From assembly GCA_013423325.1 (NCBI GenBank), contig BLJB01000038.1, forward strand, positions 173,240-237,239: DNA of 64,000 bases, in the 5' to 3' direction. The position numbers were made by a program, and so were the translations under genes. The notes under the pieces are model-generated. The model was not told where the DNA came from. It worked only from the letters and a program-made list of their open reading frames with translations, and made no database searches. Shown one piece after another: positions 24,401 to 34,813 of this stretch. The stretch is from Usnea hakonensis (taxonomy: Eukaryota; Ascomycota; Lecanoromycetes; Lecanorales; Parmeliaceae). Numbering within the stretch: the stretch's first letter is position 1; each line of letters begins with the position of its first letter.

Positions 24401-26631
24401 CGCCACAGTCTGACGCTGCGTCTCGAGACCTGGTTCCCGATGATCGATCGAGCGACATTGCTCGAAAGCTAGCTGCAGCATTTGCAACTCAAAACGAGTT
24501 GCGTAATACAATTGCTTCCATGGAAAAAGAAGTTCAAAATGAGAGACAGGCGAGAGAAGCAGCCGAAGGTACTGCAGATGCCGCGCAGAAACGTGCGGCA
24601 GAATTCGACCAAGCTCGCAACCCTGGGGAGCTTGAGAATTTGAGAAGCGAGCTTCACGAGACCGGAAGGACCGCTCGAGAAGAATCGGCGGCGAAGTCCG
24701 AAGCACACTCTAGAGCACAATTGCTCGCAGTCGAGAAACAGGACCTGGAGACCAAGCTTGGAGAGGCCTTGGAAAATACCAAGCAGCACACCATAACTGT
24801 GGTGTCGCTTCGTGAGGCTGTTACAGCTTCGACCGACAAAACTTCCATGCTTGAAAAGAAGCTCGACGATGAAAGGAGACAGAGAGAGCTTGTGGACCAG
24901 AGGCTCCTGCAGCTACGCTCCGAACACGAGGAGCGGACTGCCGAGCTTGATGATACGACGCGCAAGCTTCGAGACGCTGAAGATATGGCTAGTGCCAACG
25001 CTGCTGAGGCAAAGACCCACCGCCAAGCTATGGTTGCCGGTCTCGACAAGCTCAACAGCCGGAGCCTGGCCAGTCAAAATATGCCAGTCGAGGATGAGAG
25101 GGTACCGATTTTGAAGGAACAAGTTGAGAATGCTCATGCTTTGGTTAGGAAGAACCAAATGGCGGCGGACGACGCTGCAGAAAAGCTCCGACGAGCAGAA
25201 GAGCGAATTGCCGGATTAGAAGCCTATCAAGAGCAATCCAGCCGCGACAATCTTGCTGTTCGCAAGCAATTGCAAGACGCTGTCAGAGAATTTACAAAAT
25301 TGCAAAGTCAGCATAACACAGTGCAGCGGCAATTTGAGTCTCACCAACGAGACGCCAGCGCATTATCCGTACAGCACGGTGCCCTCAAGGAGCTATTGGA
25401 TGAAAGAGGCATTTCCTCGGAAAATGGCAGATCCAGATCACGGAATCTGGACAGTCCAGCGTACCGTCAGGATACGCCAGACAACTCCCGACTGAGAGAG
25501 CTTGAGCAGGAACTGGAGGTTAGTAGACAAGCCCACCAGGAGACAAAATCGTTGATAGAGTCGAGAGAGCTACAAGCCGATAAGACGTATCGTGAGAAGC
25601 TAGAGCTTCTTGAAAACGACTACCAGTCTGCAGTGCATTACGTCAAGGGCACTGAGAAGATGCTCAAGCGCATGAAAGATGAGCTCACCAAATACAAGAA
25701 GCAGAACGAGCGTTTGCAAAGTGAAGTTGACGAAGCTCAACGTTCACAACCAGAGCGGTCACTGGGACCAGAGGCAGCTGCCGAATGGGAGCAAGAGCGT
25801 CATTCTCTCCGAAAGGAGATTGAAGAGATGCAGAGAAGTGTCCAGGAATCACATTCTCAGCTTGAGGCCCAGATGGCGCAAGTCCGCTCCGAGCTTTACG
25901 CTTCTCAGCAGGAACGGGATCATTACCGCCAGAATAACGAGCAGGCCCAACAACAGCTCGCACGCACAGCAGAACAAGCCCGCTCTGAGCTCGACCAACT
26001 CAAGCACGAGAATTCCATGCTCGAATCACGGGCGATAGACGCCGAACAAAAGGTCACCCTCCTCCTGGATCAGGTTGGCACCTCTGTCGGTAATTATAGA
26101 CGACAGTCCCAACAACTCAACGGTCATGGCCATGCCCGAGGCCTCAGCAACGTCAGCACCACCTCCACCAATCCTGCCACTAACTTCCGAGGCGGCCATT
26201 CCCACACCAACAGCGCCGATCCTAGCACCTTTCCTACCAGCGGTACCACCGAAAACAATCGCAGCTCCCTCGCCCTTGACAGTCTAGCCTCTGAACTAGA
26301 GACACTTCGCTCCCACTGGGCAGATACGCATCGCACCTACCGTCTCAGCAATCAATTCGACTTTGAGCGCTCCGCGCCAAACAGTGCGGTAGGCTCGGGG
26401 AACATGAGCGATAGTCTGGCGAATTGGCGGAAGAGGCTGGATGCGGAGGAGGCGCAAAAGGGGCGCGGGCTAAGGGACAGTTCCGAGTCGGAGCCGGACC
26501 ATCTCCGAGAGAGCGGAGTGATACGACCGCATGAGAAGATGCCGGGGGGATTGGCGGGCATCAGCAGCAGTGAGGACGAAGAAGAGGAAGAGCACGAAAG
26601 GGAGAGGGGGGGTAAGAGTTATGTCATCTGA
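21447..26631 (+). CDS. teaA: Kelch-repeat cell-end marker, Tea1/TeaA-like
   Basis: Exons 21447-21713, 21829-22213, 22262-22544 and 22593-26631 join in phase to about 1657 residues. Tea1/TeaA proteins travel on microtubule plus ends to the cell tip and mark the site of polarised growth. After a low-complexity N terminus (about residues 1-90) six kelch blades follow (about 115-430), with the strand motifs YLMGG, IVFGGD, YVFGGQ, LFGGT, YIFGGR and VVLAGE. A Pro/Gly/Arg-rich linker comes next, including a PGPGPGPG run, then a very long coiled coil (about 700-1480) that starts with exact heptad repeats. The tail is Ser/Asn-rich and ends in an acidic stretch (SSSEDEEEEE). All splice joins restore kelch motifs (NT-STRHW, LYL-FGG). 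Length and order match the fungal family; I do not see an obvious C-terminal prenylation box. Confidence 0.9.
23812..24072 (+). repeat. 21-bp tandem repeats encoding a heptad (NEHQGLQ) array
   Basis: About twelve 21-base units encode seven-residue blocks with Leu at a fixed position and mostly the pattern (N/S/G)E(H)QGLQ. The central four or five units are nearly identical in DNA, showing recent unit duplication. They lie at the start of the TeaA coiled coil. Confidence 0.9.
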
Positions 26632-27417
26632 AGAGGGGAAGCGTATGTTGAATGGTTTAATGAATTAATACAGTATTCGTACATGAGGGAACTGACACTG
26701 GAGTTGTCTTATATAGTGGTAAATCCCAGCCTTTTAGGTCCCGGCGTTGTTGGATGGACAAGTCATAATAACATTTTGTGGCGAGACAACCCTTGCCTTT
26801 TTCCCCCTTGCCGTCTCCTCCTGGTCCGTCAAGCTGTTGGCTATTACCATGCTTTTATTTGGGGGGGGGCGGGCATAGAGTAGGACGAAGCCCTTTTTGC
26901 TACTTACATACCTTACTATATACATACACATATACACGAAAGCGCATCCCTGATTCATCAAAAAAGGGCTTTACTTGAGATCAGTGCGTCAAAGTCTTCT
27001 TCGTTTTCTCTTCTACATACGGAATATGGATGGACGCGATAGGCGTAGGGCAAGACTATATTGATGTAATATTGTAGTGGCCACCAGAACACCTCGTTCG
27101 ATATCAGAAAGGCTGGGGTCTGTGAGATGGAAGGGCATGAGATTCTTGGGCGTTTGGTCTACCCGTCGCTGGCAATTTCGTCGATCGAGATATAGAGATG
27201 GAGATCGAGCATTCCCTGCTGCAGTCTAACCCGCAGAGCGAGCGAAAGATTCATGTCTTGCATGGTCTTGGTGGTATCGGCGATGGACTGTTCCAACGTT
27301 ACTCGTGTGTGTAGGAACATAAACGTGTGTGCCTTGATTTACATTTTAGATTTGCTTCAAGGTCAACGAACTGATCCGTCGACCCTCTCATTTGATGTGG
27401 AATTGGCTCAGTTGATG
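26632..27417. other. Intergenic downstream of TeaA gene
   Basis: Holds the TeaA 3' UTR and a G run near 26861-26870. No gene seen. Confidence 0.5.
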
Positions 27418-28068
27418 CTAGTAGGTTTCAACCGCACTGATTTTCTTGATGGAGGAATCCCAGTTTTGAACCCGAAACCCGAAACGACCATATTCTTCCT
27501 TGAAAGCATGAGCCAGATCCACTGAACATATGCATGCAGACTAACCACGCACAACCACCTCATCGTCGGACTTTGACTCTCCTCGACTCAAATCCTTGTA
27601 TCGATCTTTGAAGGTGTAGTAGTCTAAGACCGCGTTCTGTTTTTTCAAGCGAGGATAAAGCTCTTTGAGCTGCCATTTCAATTTTTCCAACTCATCAGTG
27701 CTCCAATTTCTTATACTTGGAACGGTTTCAGCCGGCCGGTGCGTCGCTGTAGAAGCGAAAGTAGGCTGCTGGGGCAATTGGAGGAATTTATGGGCGGGGA
27801 GCGGAACAAAGGCATCTCAGAGTTCTCATACTACAGCAAGTCAGCAAGTAAGATTTCCATTGTATCAAAATTCGTTGTAGATGCTCTTATTCGCGTCAGA
27901 TAGCCAGGATCTTGTGACCATTCACTCCTGGGAGCGTCATTCGCAACGGTTCTTGTTATCAATTCTTCTTCCTTTGACGGACTTGGAAAAGGGAAAACGG
28001 TTACAGAGGAAGCTTACCCTAATAGAACCTGCAATTGAGGTATATCCGCTATATGCGCAGGCATGAAG
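27418..28068 (-). CDS. Possible small multi-exon gene, function unknown
   Basis: On the minus strand several protein-like stretches line up. A start at 28068 reads MPAHIADIPQLQVLLG to a donor at about 28020. A second stretch is open for about 45 codons. A third (about 27830 down to 27545) contains WSTDELEKLKWQLKELYPRL and YYTFKDRYKDLSRGES. A last one contains AHAFKEEYGRFGFRVQNW and ends at the TAG at 27418-27420. The introns needed are unusual: two would be only about 24-36 nt, one about 115 nt. It may be a degenerating gene or my joins may be wrong. The charged, helical character suggests coding, but I recognise no family. Confidence 0.3.
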
Positions 28069-28866
28069 CGAAAACCAGCATTTGGTTGCTCAATGTTGGC
28101 GCGACACGTCTACAGCTAGATTGAGGGCTGCTTTTGTGTACCTAGTCACCTGCAGTCGCCGTGCCGCCCTTCCTACCTACCTAAAGTACATCCTACATAC
28201 CGTCAATCAAGTCCTTTCACCAAACTTGTGATAGAACATAAAGTACCTAGTCATAGTTGGCATCGTCATATCCGTGCCAAGAGGAGGAGACTCTCGTTGT
28301 AATAGGCGCGGATGAACGACGAGTCTTTTAACGGAGATGGAGACCAATTAGGTCGACAATCCCCACGTCTCCTTCCATAGTAACACTGCAGGTGCGCACC
28401 TTTTGCAGATGTCCTGCTTTCGCAATTTCCACACGTCAAGAGCTGACACATTCCCCGTTTATAACTTCGAGGCAGTGATGACTGGCCTGAACGAGGATGT
28501 TTATGCCGATAGCCTTGCTTACGAGATGCTTAATTTGTGGAGATGCAGCTATTGCGCCTTTTGTTTCGACGCACGTACCTGCTTTGCCATATTATGACAT
28601 GTTCCATAAATCTTTTCTGCTGCAAGTTGAGTACAGTTTTACGGAGACGTTTTATATGGTTTTATATGGAAGGTGTCCACAATGCTTTCACGCTTCCTCC
28701 TTCTCTTCACTGCCTCCGAATGTTGTCTAAAGTAAAATCTACCCTCAGTCCGTATCATTGAAATTTCCGTTTACCACTACTTGTTATTTCGATCTTTTAC
28801 TACTGTCTTACTTAAATCCTTTGGCTTTGTGTCTCGAATATGATCATGCATTTACAATATGGGCAA
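28069..28866. other. Intergenic upstream of kelch-TM gene
   Basis: Short frames only, AT-biased, nothing I can support as a gene. It must include the promoter of the following gene. Confidence 0.5.
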
Positions 28867-30925
28867 ATGCTTATCTACATAATTGGCCTTTTTTTTATTG
28901 CGCCATCTGTCAATTCATCTACTACGATTACCTCATCCAAACTCCCACGCCAGGAGCAGAGCTCGCAGCTTATCAGACGTTTCTCCCATGGATGTGAGTC
29001 CGTCCTTTAATTCATATGAATGGGTTGCTAAAATCAGTCAGCTTTTGTTTTGGGCGAAACCCTATATATCGATGGCGGCGAAGAGACCAGATTGATAGAT
29101 GGAATAATTGAGTATAATATTTGTACAAACTCTTTCCTCCCCATCTTTAGAGTCCAGGTGAAGATTGTTACTAATAGTAGACTTCTAATAGTAAACTTCA
29201 CGTTAGCGATCAATCTTTCTTCGTCCTTCTCAACTTTATCGAAGGACAATGGCGTTCAGGTACGAAGTATTAACAAAGGCTCATGCCCCAATTTTAACTC
29301 TATCTGCTTCTGGAATGACGAAGTCGCCAATACCGTGTACGCGTACGGTGGTACAATCAGCCTCTTGAGCCCCTGGGCGGGCGTCAACACGGTTCCCCTC
29401 GAGTCACTTTGGTCTTTCACGAATAGCGACGGTGGTACCTGGCAGTTCTCAGAGCAGTCAAGCTCTATCTTCAGCAATTTTACTCGTTGCAACGGAGGTT
29501 CCGTCGCTTCTTCACACATCGGCGGCTTTAACCTTGGCGGTATTGCTGATCGCTGGACAAGCCAGAAGACTAACATAGCTAGGATCATCCCAGTTCCCGG
29601 CTTACAATTCTACGATTTTACCTCCAAAATGTTGTTTAACTACAGTGCGACAGGCTTCACGCCAGATGGGACCGTAGAATTTAGCGGTATTACCTACGTA
29701 CCTATATGGGGGACTAAAGGTCTTCTCGTGGCGTTCGGAGGCCAGACGTCACCCAACTTGTCTTATTTTACAGACGGTGAAGCCTACCTTACCATGTCTA
29801 ACATATCACTCTTCGACCCATCGACTCAATTATGGTACTATCAATTGGCCACCGGGGACATTCCCACTCAGCGTGATAGGTTCTGTGTCGTCGGAATCAA
29901 TAGTGGTGACAAGTCAACCTACGGTATAAGTTCCCAGCTGAACTCCTTTCATACAAATATTAACAATCACCTTCTTCTACCCAGAGATCTTCGTGTACGG
30001 CGGCCAAGTGGGCAATGGTAAATTCGACGGCACAAAAACCTCTCAAAAAATCAATGCAGGGCTCGACGAAGTCTTCGTCCTTTCTCTTCCCTCGTTCGTC
30101 TGGTTCAAAGCCAACTATACCTCGTCAGACCCTCGGATTTGGCACACATGTAATATCGTCGGCAATCGGCAAATGCTGAGTATCGGTGGTATTAACCCAA
30201 GTGCTATTGATCTCACAACCGCACGGAACGATACCGACCCGTTCTGGGAGGGTTTGAAGGTATTTGACTTAACGGCGTTTCAATGGACTAATTACTATAA
30301 CGTTACCGCTTCGCCATACCTTGCCCCGAGTGTCGTCGCTGCCCACTACGCTGCTGGTTCGAGATATCCTTTAACGTGGAGCAATAAGGATGTCCAAAGT
30401 CTATTCTTGAAGGCCACATCAAACTCCTCTACGCCAACCGAGCCCTCTACGCCAGCCGAACCCTCTACGTCAGTTTTGCCACACCCCGGAGTGCCTAACA
30501 AATCGAACCGCTTAGCCGCAGTAATCGGGGGCGTAGTAGGTGGTGTTGCAGGAGTAGCAGTTCTGGGCGTCGCATACTATCTCCTTGCCCGCAAGCGCGC
30601 CAATGCAGAAACCCGTGAACGGAAAAAGAGCAAGTGGCCACGAATGAGTGGAGACGGCGAGTTGGATTCTGGAGAGAGCGATTCAAAAGCCAAACAAGTG
30701 TATGCTCATGAGGCAGACTCGCGGCCCGCGCTTCCCCATGAGATGAAATCGGGGCAAGTGCTTTCTCATGAGGCGGACTCGGGCCGTCTTTATGAGTTGT
30801 CGGGACAAATAGGGGTAGGCCATGATGTCGTACCCGAAGTGGACTCGAGGCATCTTCATGAGCTGTCAAGCCAGATGGTGGGAGGCCATGATGACGTGCA
30901 TGAAGCGGGGACCTATCGAGCCTAG
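28867..30925 (+). CDS. Kelch-repeat protein with signal peptide and one membrane span
   Basis: Exons 28867-28993, 29042-29923 and 29985-30925 join in phase to 649 residues. The N terminus is a signal peptide (MLIYIIGLFFIAPSVNS). The ectodomain has kelch/galactose-oxidase-like strands (LYIDGGEE, VYAYGGT, LVAFGGQ, FVYGGQVG, MLSIGGIN), many NxS/T sequons, and a Ser/Thr/Pro stalk. A transmembrane helix lies at about residues 510-535 (LAAVIGGVVGGVAGVAVLGVA, Gly-zipper-like), followed by RKR and a roughly 115-residue cytosolic tail with imperfect repeats around HEADS / HELS. This architecture is a common ascomycete family of cell-surface kelch proteins without known function. An extra intron at about 29120-29157 is conceivable but not required, since the frame is open. 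The copper ligands of galactose oxidase are not evident, so enzyme activity is not claimed. Confidence 0.8.
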
Positions 30926-31371
30926 TAGCGGTACGTCCATGGCGTGCATGAGATTTGGGCAATTGGGACCCTCAACTGGTCCTAAGGATCGCCATACGAT
31001 TGTAATGGAGGAGTGGAAAAATATGCCGTCACGCTAAGAGCACCCTGTCCTTTTGTAATTCATTGACTGTTGCTCGGGATTTTCGCTTTCAATGGGCGCA
31101 GGGGAAACGATACCCTGTCGACACTATACTATATTAGGCGTACCATTTATGCGTCTATTACCTTCTTCTCCCCCCCCAAAAAGGCACGCACCTACCCACT
31201 CGTTCGCTCACTCATTCACGACCCGGTTGTAGCACTTTATTATTATTCTCGAGGTAATAGCGCATTTTCTATATAAATTTGTGTTAATAGATGTGAGTAA
31301 TCGATGCAACTTAGCCGAATCCTGCACTGCCATCCGCTCTGTACTCTAGGGTATCCAAAATATTAAAACGA
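30926..31371. other. Intergenic between kelch-TM and HET genes
   Basis: About 450 bases without a gene that I recognise. Confidence 0.5.
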
Positions 31372-34194
31372 ATGGACCACATCCCACTGCCGCAGAAGTC
31401 GTTCTCAAAGTACCCTGTAATCAAGTGTTTCTGTGCGGTTGAGGATGTGAGGACGGGCTCCACTCGTATTCAAGGCCTTTCGGAATTCAACTTTTCCAAG
31501 GAACAATTCACAAAAGGCTCCTCCCATGACATCCCGTCGTTAGCTGCCGCGACACCTTTCCTGCAGGCATGGCTATGGTACGGCTTGCTCGAAAGGATTT
31601 TCGAGGTCGTCGGTGTGACTTTTGATCCGACAGAGTTCGCGCCAAGAGACGAATCCGTCGGGTTTCGGCTCAGCACTGTTGCTCTGCATCGATATCTGTG
31701 GTACTGGGTCGCTGTAGAGTCGCGAGCGAGCGACGCCGAGAAAACGCTGCATGTTGACCTTATTAACGAATATATTGATGAAGTGTTTGATGCTCTACAA
31801 TGCTTTACGATCGAAAGTCCCGATCCCGATCCGCCGCAGATCCAAGACGGCGCTTCGTTTGGACCGTTCCTCGCGGATGAGGAATCTAATGTGCTACTGG
31901 CTGTTGTGGTGCTCGCAGAAGCTTTGGACTTTGCGCAGGAGACAATCTATCGCGACTTTCGCAAAGGTGCGGGTAGAGCCTGGGATGAGAGCTTGAGCAT
32001 AAGATCATCACTGCTCCAGGCTGGGTGGTGCATCAAGGAATTGAGCTGGCTCACCAACCAGTTCACGGTTGCGCACGTTACCTTGCTGCTCTATCTTAGT
32101 CGTATAGATCGACATGTGTATGGGAAAGATCATGGAGAATGTCGGCTCGATTCATGTATCCATGAAATTATTGACTACGCTACATACCGTCCCTTACATA
32201 TTTCTACAGGATGTTATTGTGCAGTCATGACTCCTCGGTACGACGCAATGATGCGAATGGACAGATGCTTATGTAAACGCACCATTCCGCTGATCATTTA
32301 TACTGCCATTGATAGCTTGGGACCCCGCATACACGTCCAAGAGTTCTCAGTAGGCAAGACGGAGACTTCCTACGTTGCCATATCGCACGTCTGGTCTGAC
32401 AGACTCGGCAACCTCCGAGAAAATGGATTACCAGCGTGTCAGCTGCAGCGGCTCCAAAACTACGTGAACGCTTTGTATCCAACTCGGCGCGCGGACGTCC
32501 CGTTCTGGATTGACACTATATGTGTCCCTCGCGAGAAGACGGCGAAAACCCTAGCTATTCAAGGTATGCGCTACGTGTATGAGAGAGCTGACAAGGTTCT
32601 TGTCCTTGACTCTTCGCTGCTTGCCGTAGAGTCGTCGGCCGTTCCTGAGGAGATACTGCTTAGAATCAAGGTCGCTCCATGGTCAACACGCCTGTGGACC
32701 TACCATGAAGGTGCTTTGGCGAGGCATGTTTATTTTCAGCTGAAAGATTGCGCCATCGTTGGAGACGAGATCCGAAAAAAGTACAACTCAAGAAGTGGCG
32801 AAGCTGCCGGCACCGTCAGGATTCAGGAGTTACTTCAATTTGAGGGCAATGAAGAGAATAATAGATCACTGGTTCGAGCTATGGCGCTTGATGAGCATGA
32901 GCAAACATTCCTAGACCTACAAAGCGAGGCCGAAATCCCGATTGCATTGGATGTATCTGCGACAAGCTCCCCTGGCACTGACGTTGCCCTGAACGAGAAC
33001 AGCCTAGACAGTAGCTCTGAAGTTGTTCTTATGGAGGATTCCGAACAAGACGAAAGCATGGACGAAAGCATGGCCAGCGACGACTTGGAGGCGATCAGAG
33101 CAGCTACGGAAGCATCCATCGCTCGCACTGAGGCCATACATGCAAATATCCTCCAGTTGAAAGCCAAGACTGCACGGGCAAAGGAACTAACGGCGCGGAA
33201 GAAAGCTGAAGCTCAATTTTGGGCTTTAGCGTCTGAGCGCCTGAAAGAGAACTCTTTGGGGGGTTTTGCACACTGGCAGGTCCGTCCAGCAGAACTCCAC
33301 TTAGATCTACCAACGACTTGGATGACAGAGCCGCCACAATCCTGGGACAGGAAACTTGCGAATGACGTCCAAATGATCACCGGCAACAGGACGCCGTCAA
33401 GATACTGGCTGCGTGCCTTTGATCCCATCTTCTTTGAAGGAAGCGACGCTTACCATGACCTCAGGACCGCTTTCAAGCGGCTGCATCTCAACATGTACAC
33501 CAACCCGGTGCCAACAGCTGGACAAATCAGAGAAATCATCTCAGCCGTGCGCTGGCGGACGACAAGCTGGCAAAGCGACGAAGCCATCTGCTTTGCCATC
33601 TTATTAGACATGGATGTCGGAAAGGTGCAAAGGGAGCATGGCGAAGACAGAATGAAGACCCTCGCGAGCATGTGGCAAGAGGTGCCCAGTGAACTGTTAT
33701 TCTGTGAATTAAAGAGACTGCAAAGCGATGGCTCCAGGTGGATGCCACAGTCTTTCTTGGGCTCCGGGCTCGGAAGCGGCGGGCCCAGGTTGAAAGGCAA
33801 AGAAACAGCGCATCGGATCGACAGAGGCCTCTGCGTGGAGACTGAAGGTATCATGTTCGATTTGCCTTCGCAGAGACCTAGAGGTCGATCGATAGCATTC
33901 AAGATCCGGGAAACATGGTGCGAGATCTGGGTCAATACAGAGGGCGAAGACCGTTGCTGGGATGATGTCGAAGGTGGCCCCCTTGCCGTGCTGTACGAAG
34001 ATGGGATAGAAGACAGGCTGTCCAAATCATCGATCAAAGGAATTGTTGCACGAGTAGTTGAGGAATCGGTCGACATGATATATGTTTCTCTTTGCCTCAA
34101 AGTCAGGCTTTCTCTTGCCGATAGGCTAGATGGTCTAGTCCTGGTTCATGAAGCCAAGATTTCTGCTAAACACCAGCAATGGTGCGTCGGTTGA
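31372..34194 (+). CDS. HET-domain protein, 940 aa
   Basis: One uninterrupted frame. The heterokaryon incompatibility (HET) domain occupies about residues 330-445, with YVAISHVWSDRLGN, VPFWIDTICVP, AIQGMRYVYERADKVLVLDS and WSTRLWTYHEGALA, matching the family's AISHVW, (W)IDtlCIpq, Yr.A..vlvlD and W..R.WTlqEa blocks. The HET fold is TIR-like in family knowledge, and such proteins trigger regulated cell death on non-self fusion. The roughly 330 residues before it include an early Cys-containing helical region typical of long HET proteins. A coiled-coil-like stretch rich in Ala, Glu, Arg and Lys lies at about 570-625. The C terminus (about 640-940) is unassigned. There is no membrane segment. Start at the first ATG of the frame. 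It lies immediately upstream of an aminotransferase relic and a related intact gene. Confidence 0.88.
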   Translation: MDHIPLPQKSFSKYPVIKCFCAVEDVRTGSTRIQGLSEFNFSKEQFTKGSSHDIPSLAAATPFLQAWLWYGLLERIFEVVGVTFDPTEFAPRDESVGFRLSTVALHRYLWYWVAVESRASDAEKTLHVDLINEYIDEVFDALQCFTIESPDPDPPQIQDGASFGPFLADEESNVLLAVVVLAEALDFAQETIYRDFRKGAGRAWDESLSIRSSLLQAGWCIKELSWLTNQFTVAHVTLLLYLSRIDRHVYGKDHGECRLDSCIHEIIDYATYRPLHISTGCYCAVMTPRYDAMMRMDRCLCKRTIPLIIYTAIDSLGPRIHVQEFSVGKTETSYVAISHVWSDRLGNLRENGLPACQLQRLQNYVNALYPTRRADVPFWIDTICVPREKTAKTLAIQGMRYVYERADKVLVLDSSLLAVESSAVPEEILLRIKVAPWSTRLWTYHEGALARHVYFQLKDCAIVGDEIRKKYNSRSGEAAGTVRIQELLQFEGNEENNRSLVRAMALDEHEQTFLDLQSEAEIPIALDVSATSSPGTDVALNENSLDSSSEVVLMEDSEQDESMDESMASDDLEAIRAATEASIARTEAIHANILQLKAKTARAKELTARKKAEAQFWALASERLKENSLGGFAHWQVRPAELHLDLPTTWMTEPPQSWDRKLANDVQMITGNRTPSRYWLRAFDPIFFEGSDAYHDLRTAFKRLHLNMYTNPVPTAGQIREIISAVRWRTTSWQSDEAICFAILLDMDVGKVQREHGEDRMKTLASMWQEVPSELLFCELKRLQSDGSRWMPQSFLGSGLGSGGPRLKGKETAHRIDRGLCVETEGIMFDLPSQRPRGRSIAFKIRETWCEIWVNTEGEDRCWDDVEGGPLAVLYEDGIEDRLSKSSIKGIVARVVEESVDMIYVSLCLKVRLSLADRLDGLVLVHEAKISAKHQQWCVG

Positions 34195-34260
34195 AAAGAT
34201 GGTCCTCACAGCGCTCAGAGGCTTCCTTCGCCGCCATGGATGATGGCACCTGCTAGAGGT

Positions 34261-34419
34261 TGCCAGGCATGGGTTTCATACTTTTCATCCATGTCCCTTC
34301 TTCAAATCCCAATCAATCCCTCTTCTACCACCACACAATCTCTAATGGTATTTACCTTGCCGAACGGGGCTTTCTGGCGCTAAATGTGTTAATGTGCATA
34401 GAGAAGGTGGATGATAAGA
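34261..34419 (+). pseudogene. Relic of an aminotransferase C terminus
   Basis: Translation in the matching frame gives blocks that align with the last exon of the aminotransferase 2 kb downstream: relic GMGFILFIHVPSSNP versus GIGSILAIHFPPSSP, relic QSLFYHHTISNGIYLAERGF versus QSLFYHHMLSKDIYLAERGF, then LALNV versus IALNI. It has no start, no active-site part and an in-frame stop just upstream. It therefore looks like the tail end of a lost tandem copy, or a partial duplication, between the HET gene and the intact aminotransferase gene. Confidence 0.85.
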
Positions 34420-34813
34420 AGTGCTATAGCTCTTTGTAACTGCATCGACTTCTTGCAAAGACGATATATCAAATCAGCTTTTTTCTTTTTCATCACTCAT
34501 CGGGACACACTAACGAGAGTTCCGCTAGCCCAGATCTTATCGTAAGGCTTTACTCAATTGGGCAACTCGATGCATGTAGCGTATGCTTTATGTGGCGCTG
34601 GTCTTCGAATACCCCTCCTTTCCTTCGTATACATGACACTAAAGTATCAAATCAGTCAGCCAGATTGCGTCAAATATTGTTATTGGCACCGTAAACGCCG
34701 CCTTAAAATCAACTTCGCTGCTCTCCAGGTAAGCAATATTCCACATCGTCAATCGTCTCGCCCTGACTCCCTTTTCACCTTATTTTCAACTCATCCATCA
34801 ACAATCTTACACA
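34420..34813. other. Intergenic upstream of aminotransferase
   Basis: No gene seen. A pyrimidine-rich stretch precedes the start at 34814. Confidence 0.5.

Noticed and set aside
24071..25055. Several frames of 100-210 codons antisense to the TeaA coiled coil
   Set aside because: Explained by the biased codon composition of the coiled coil; no domain or start context.
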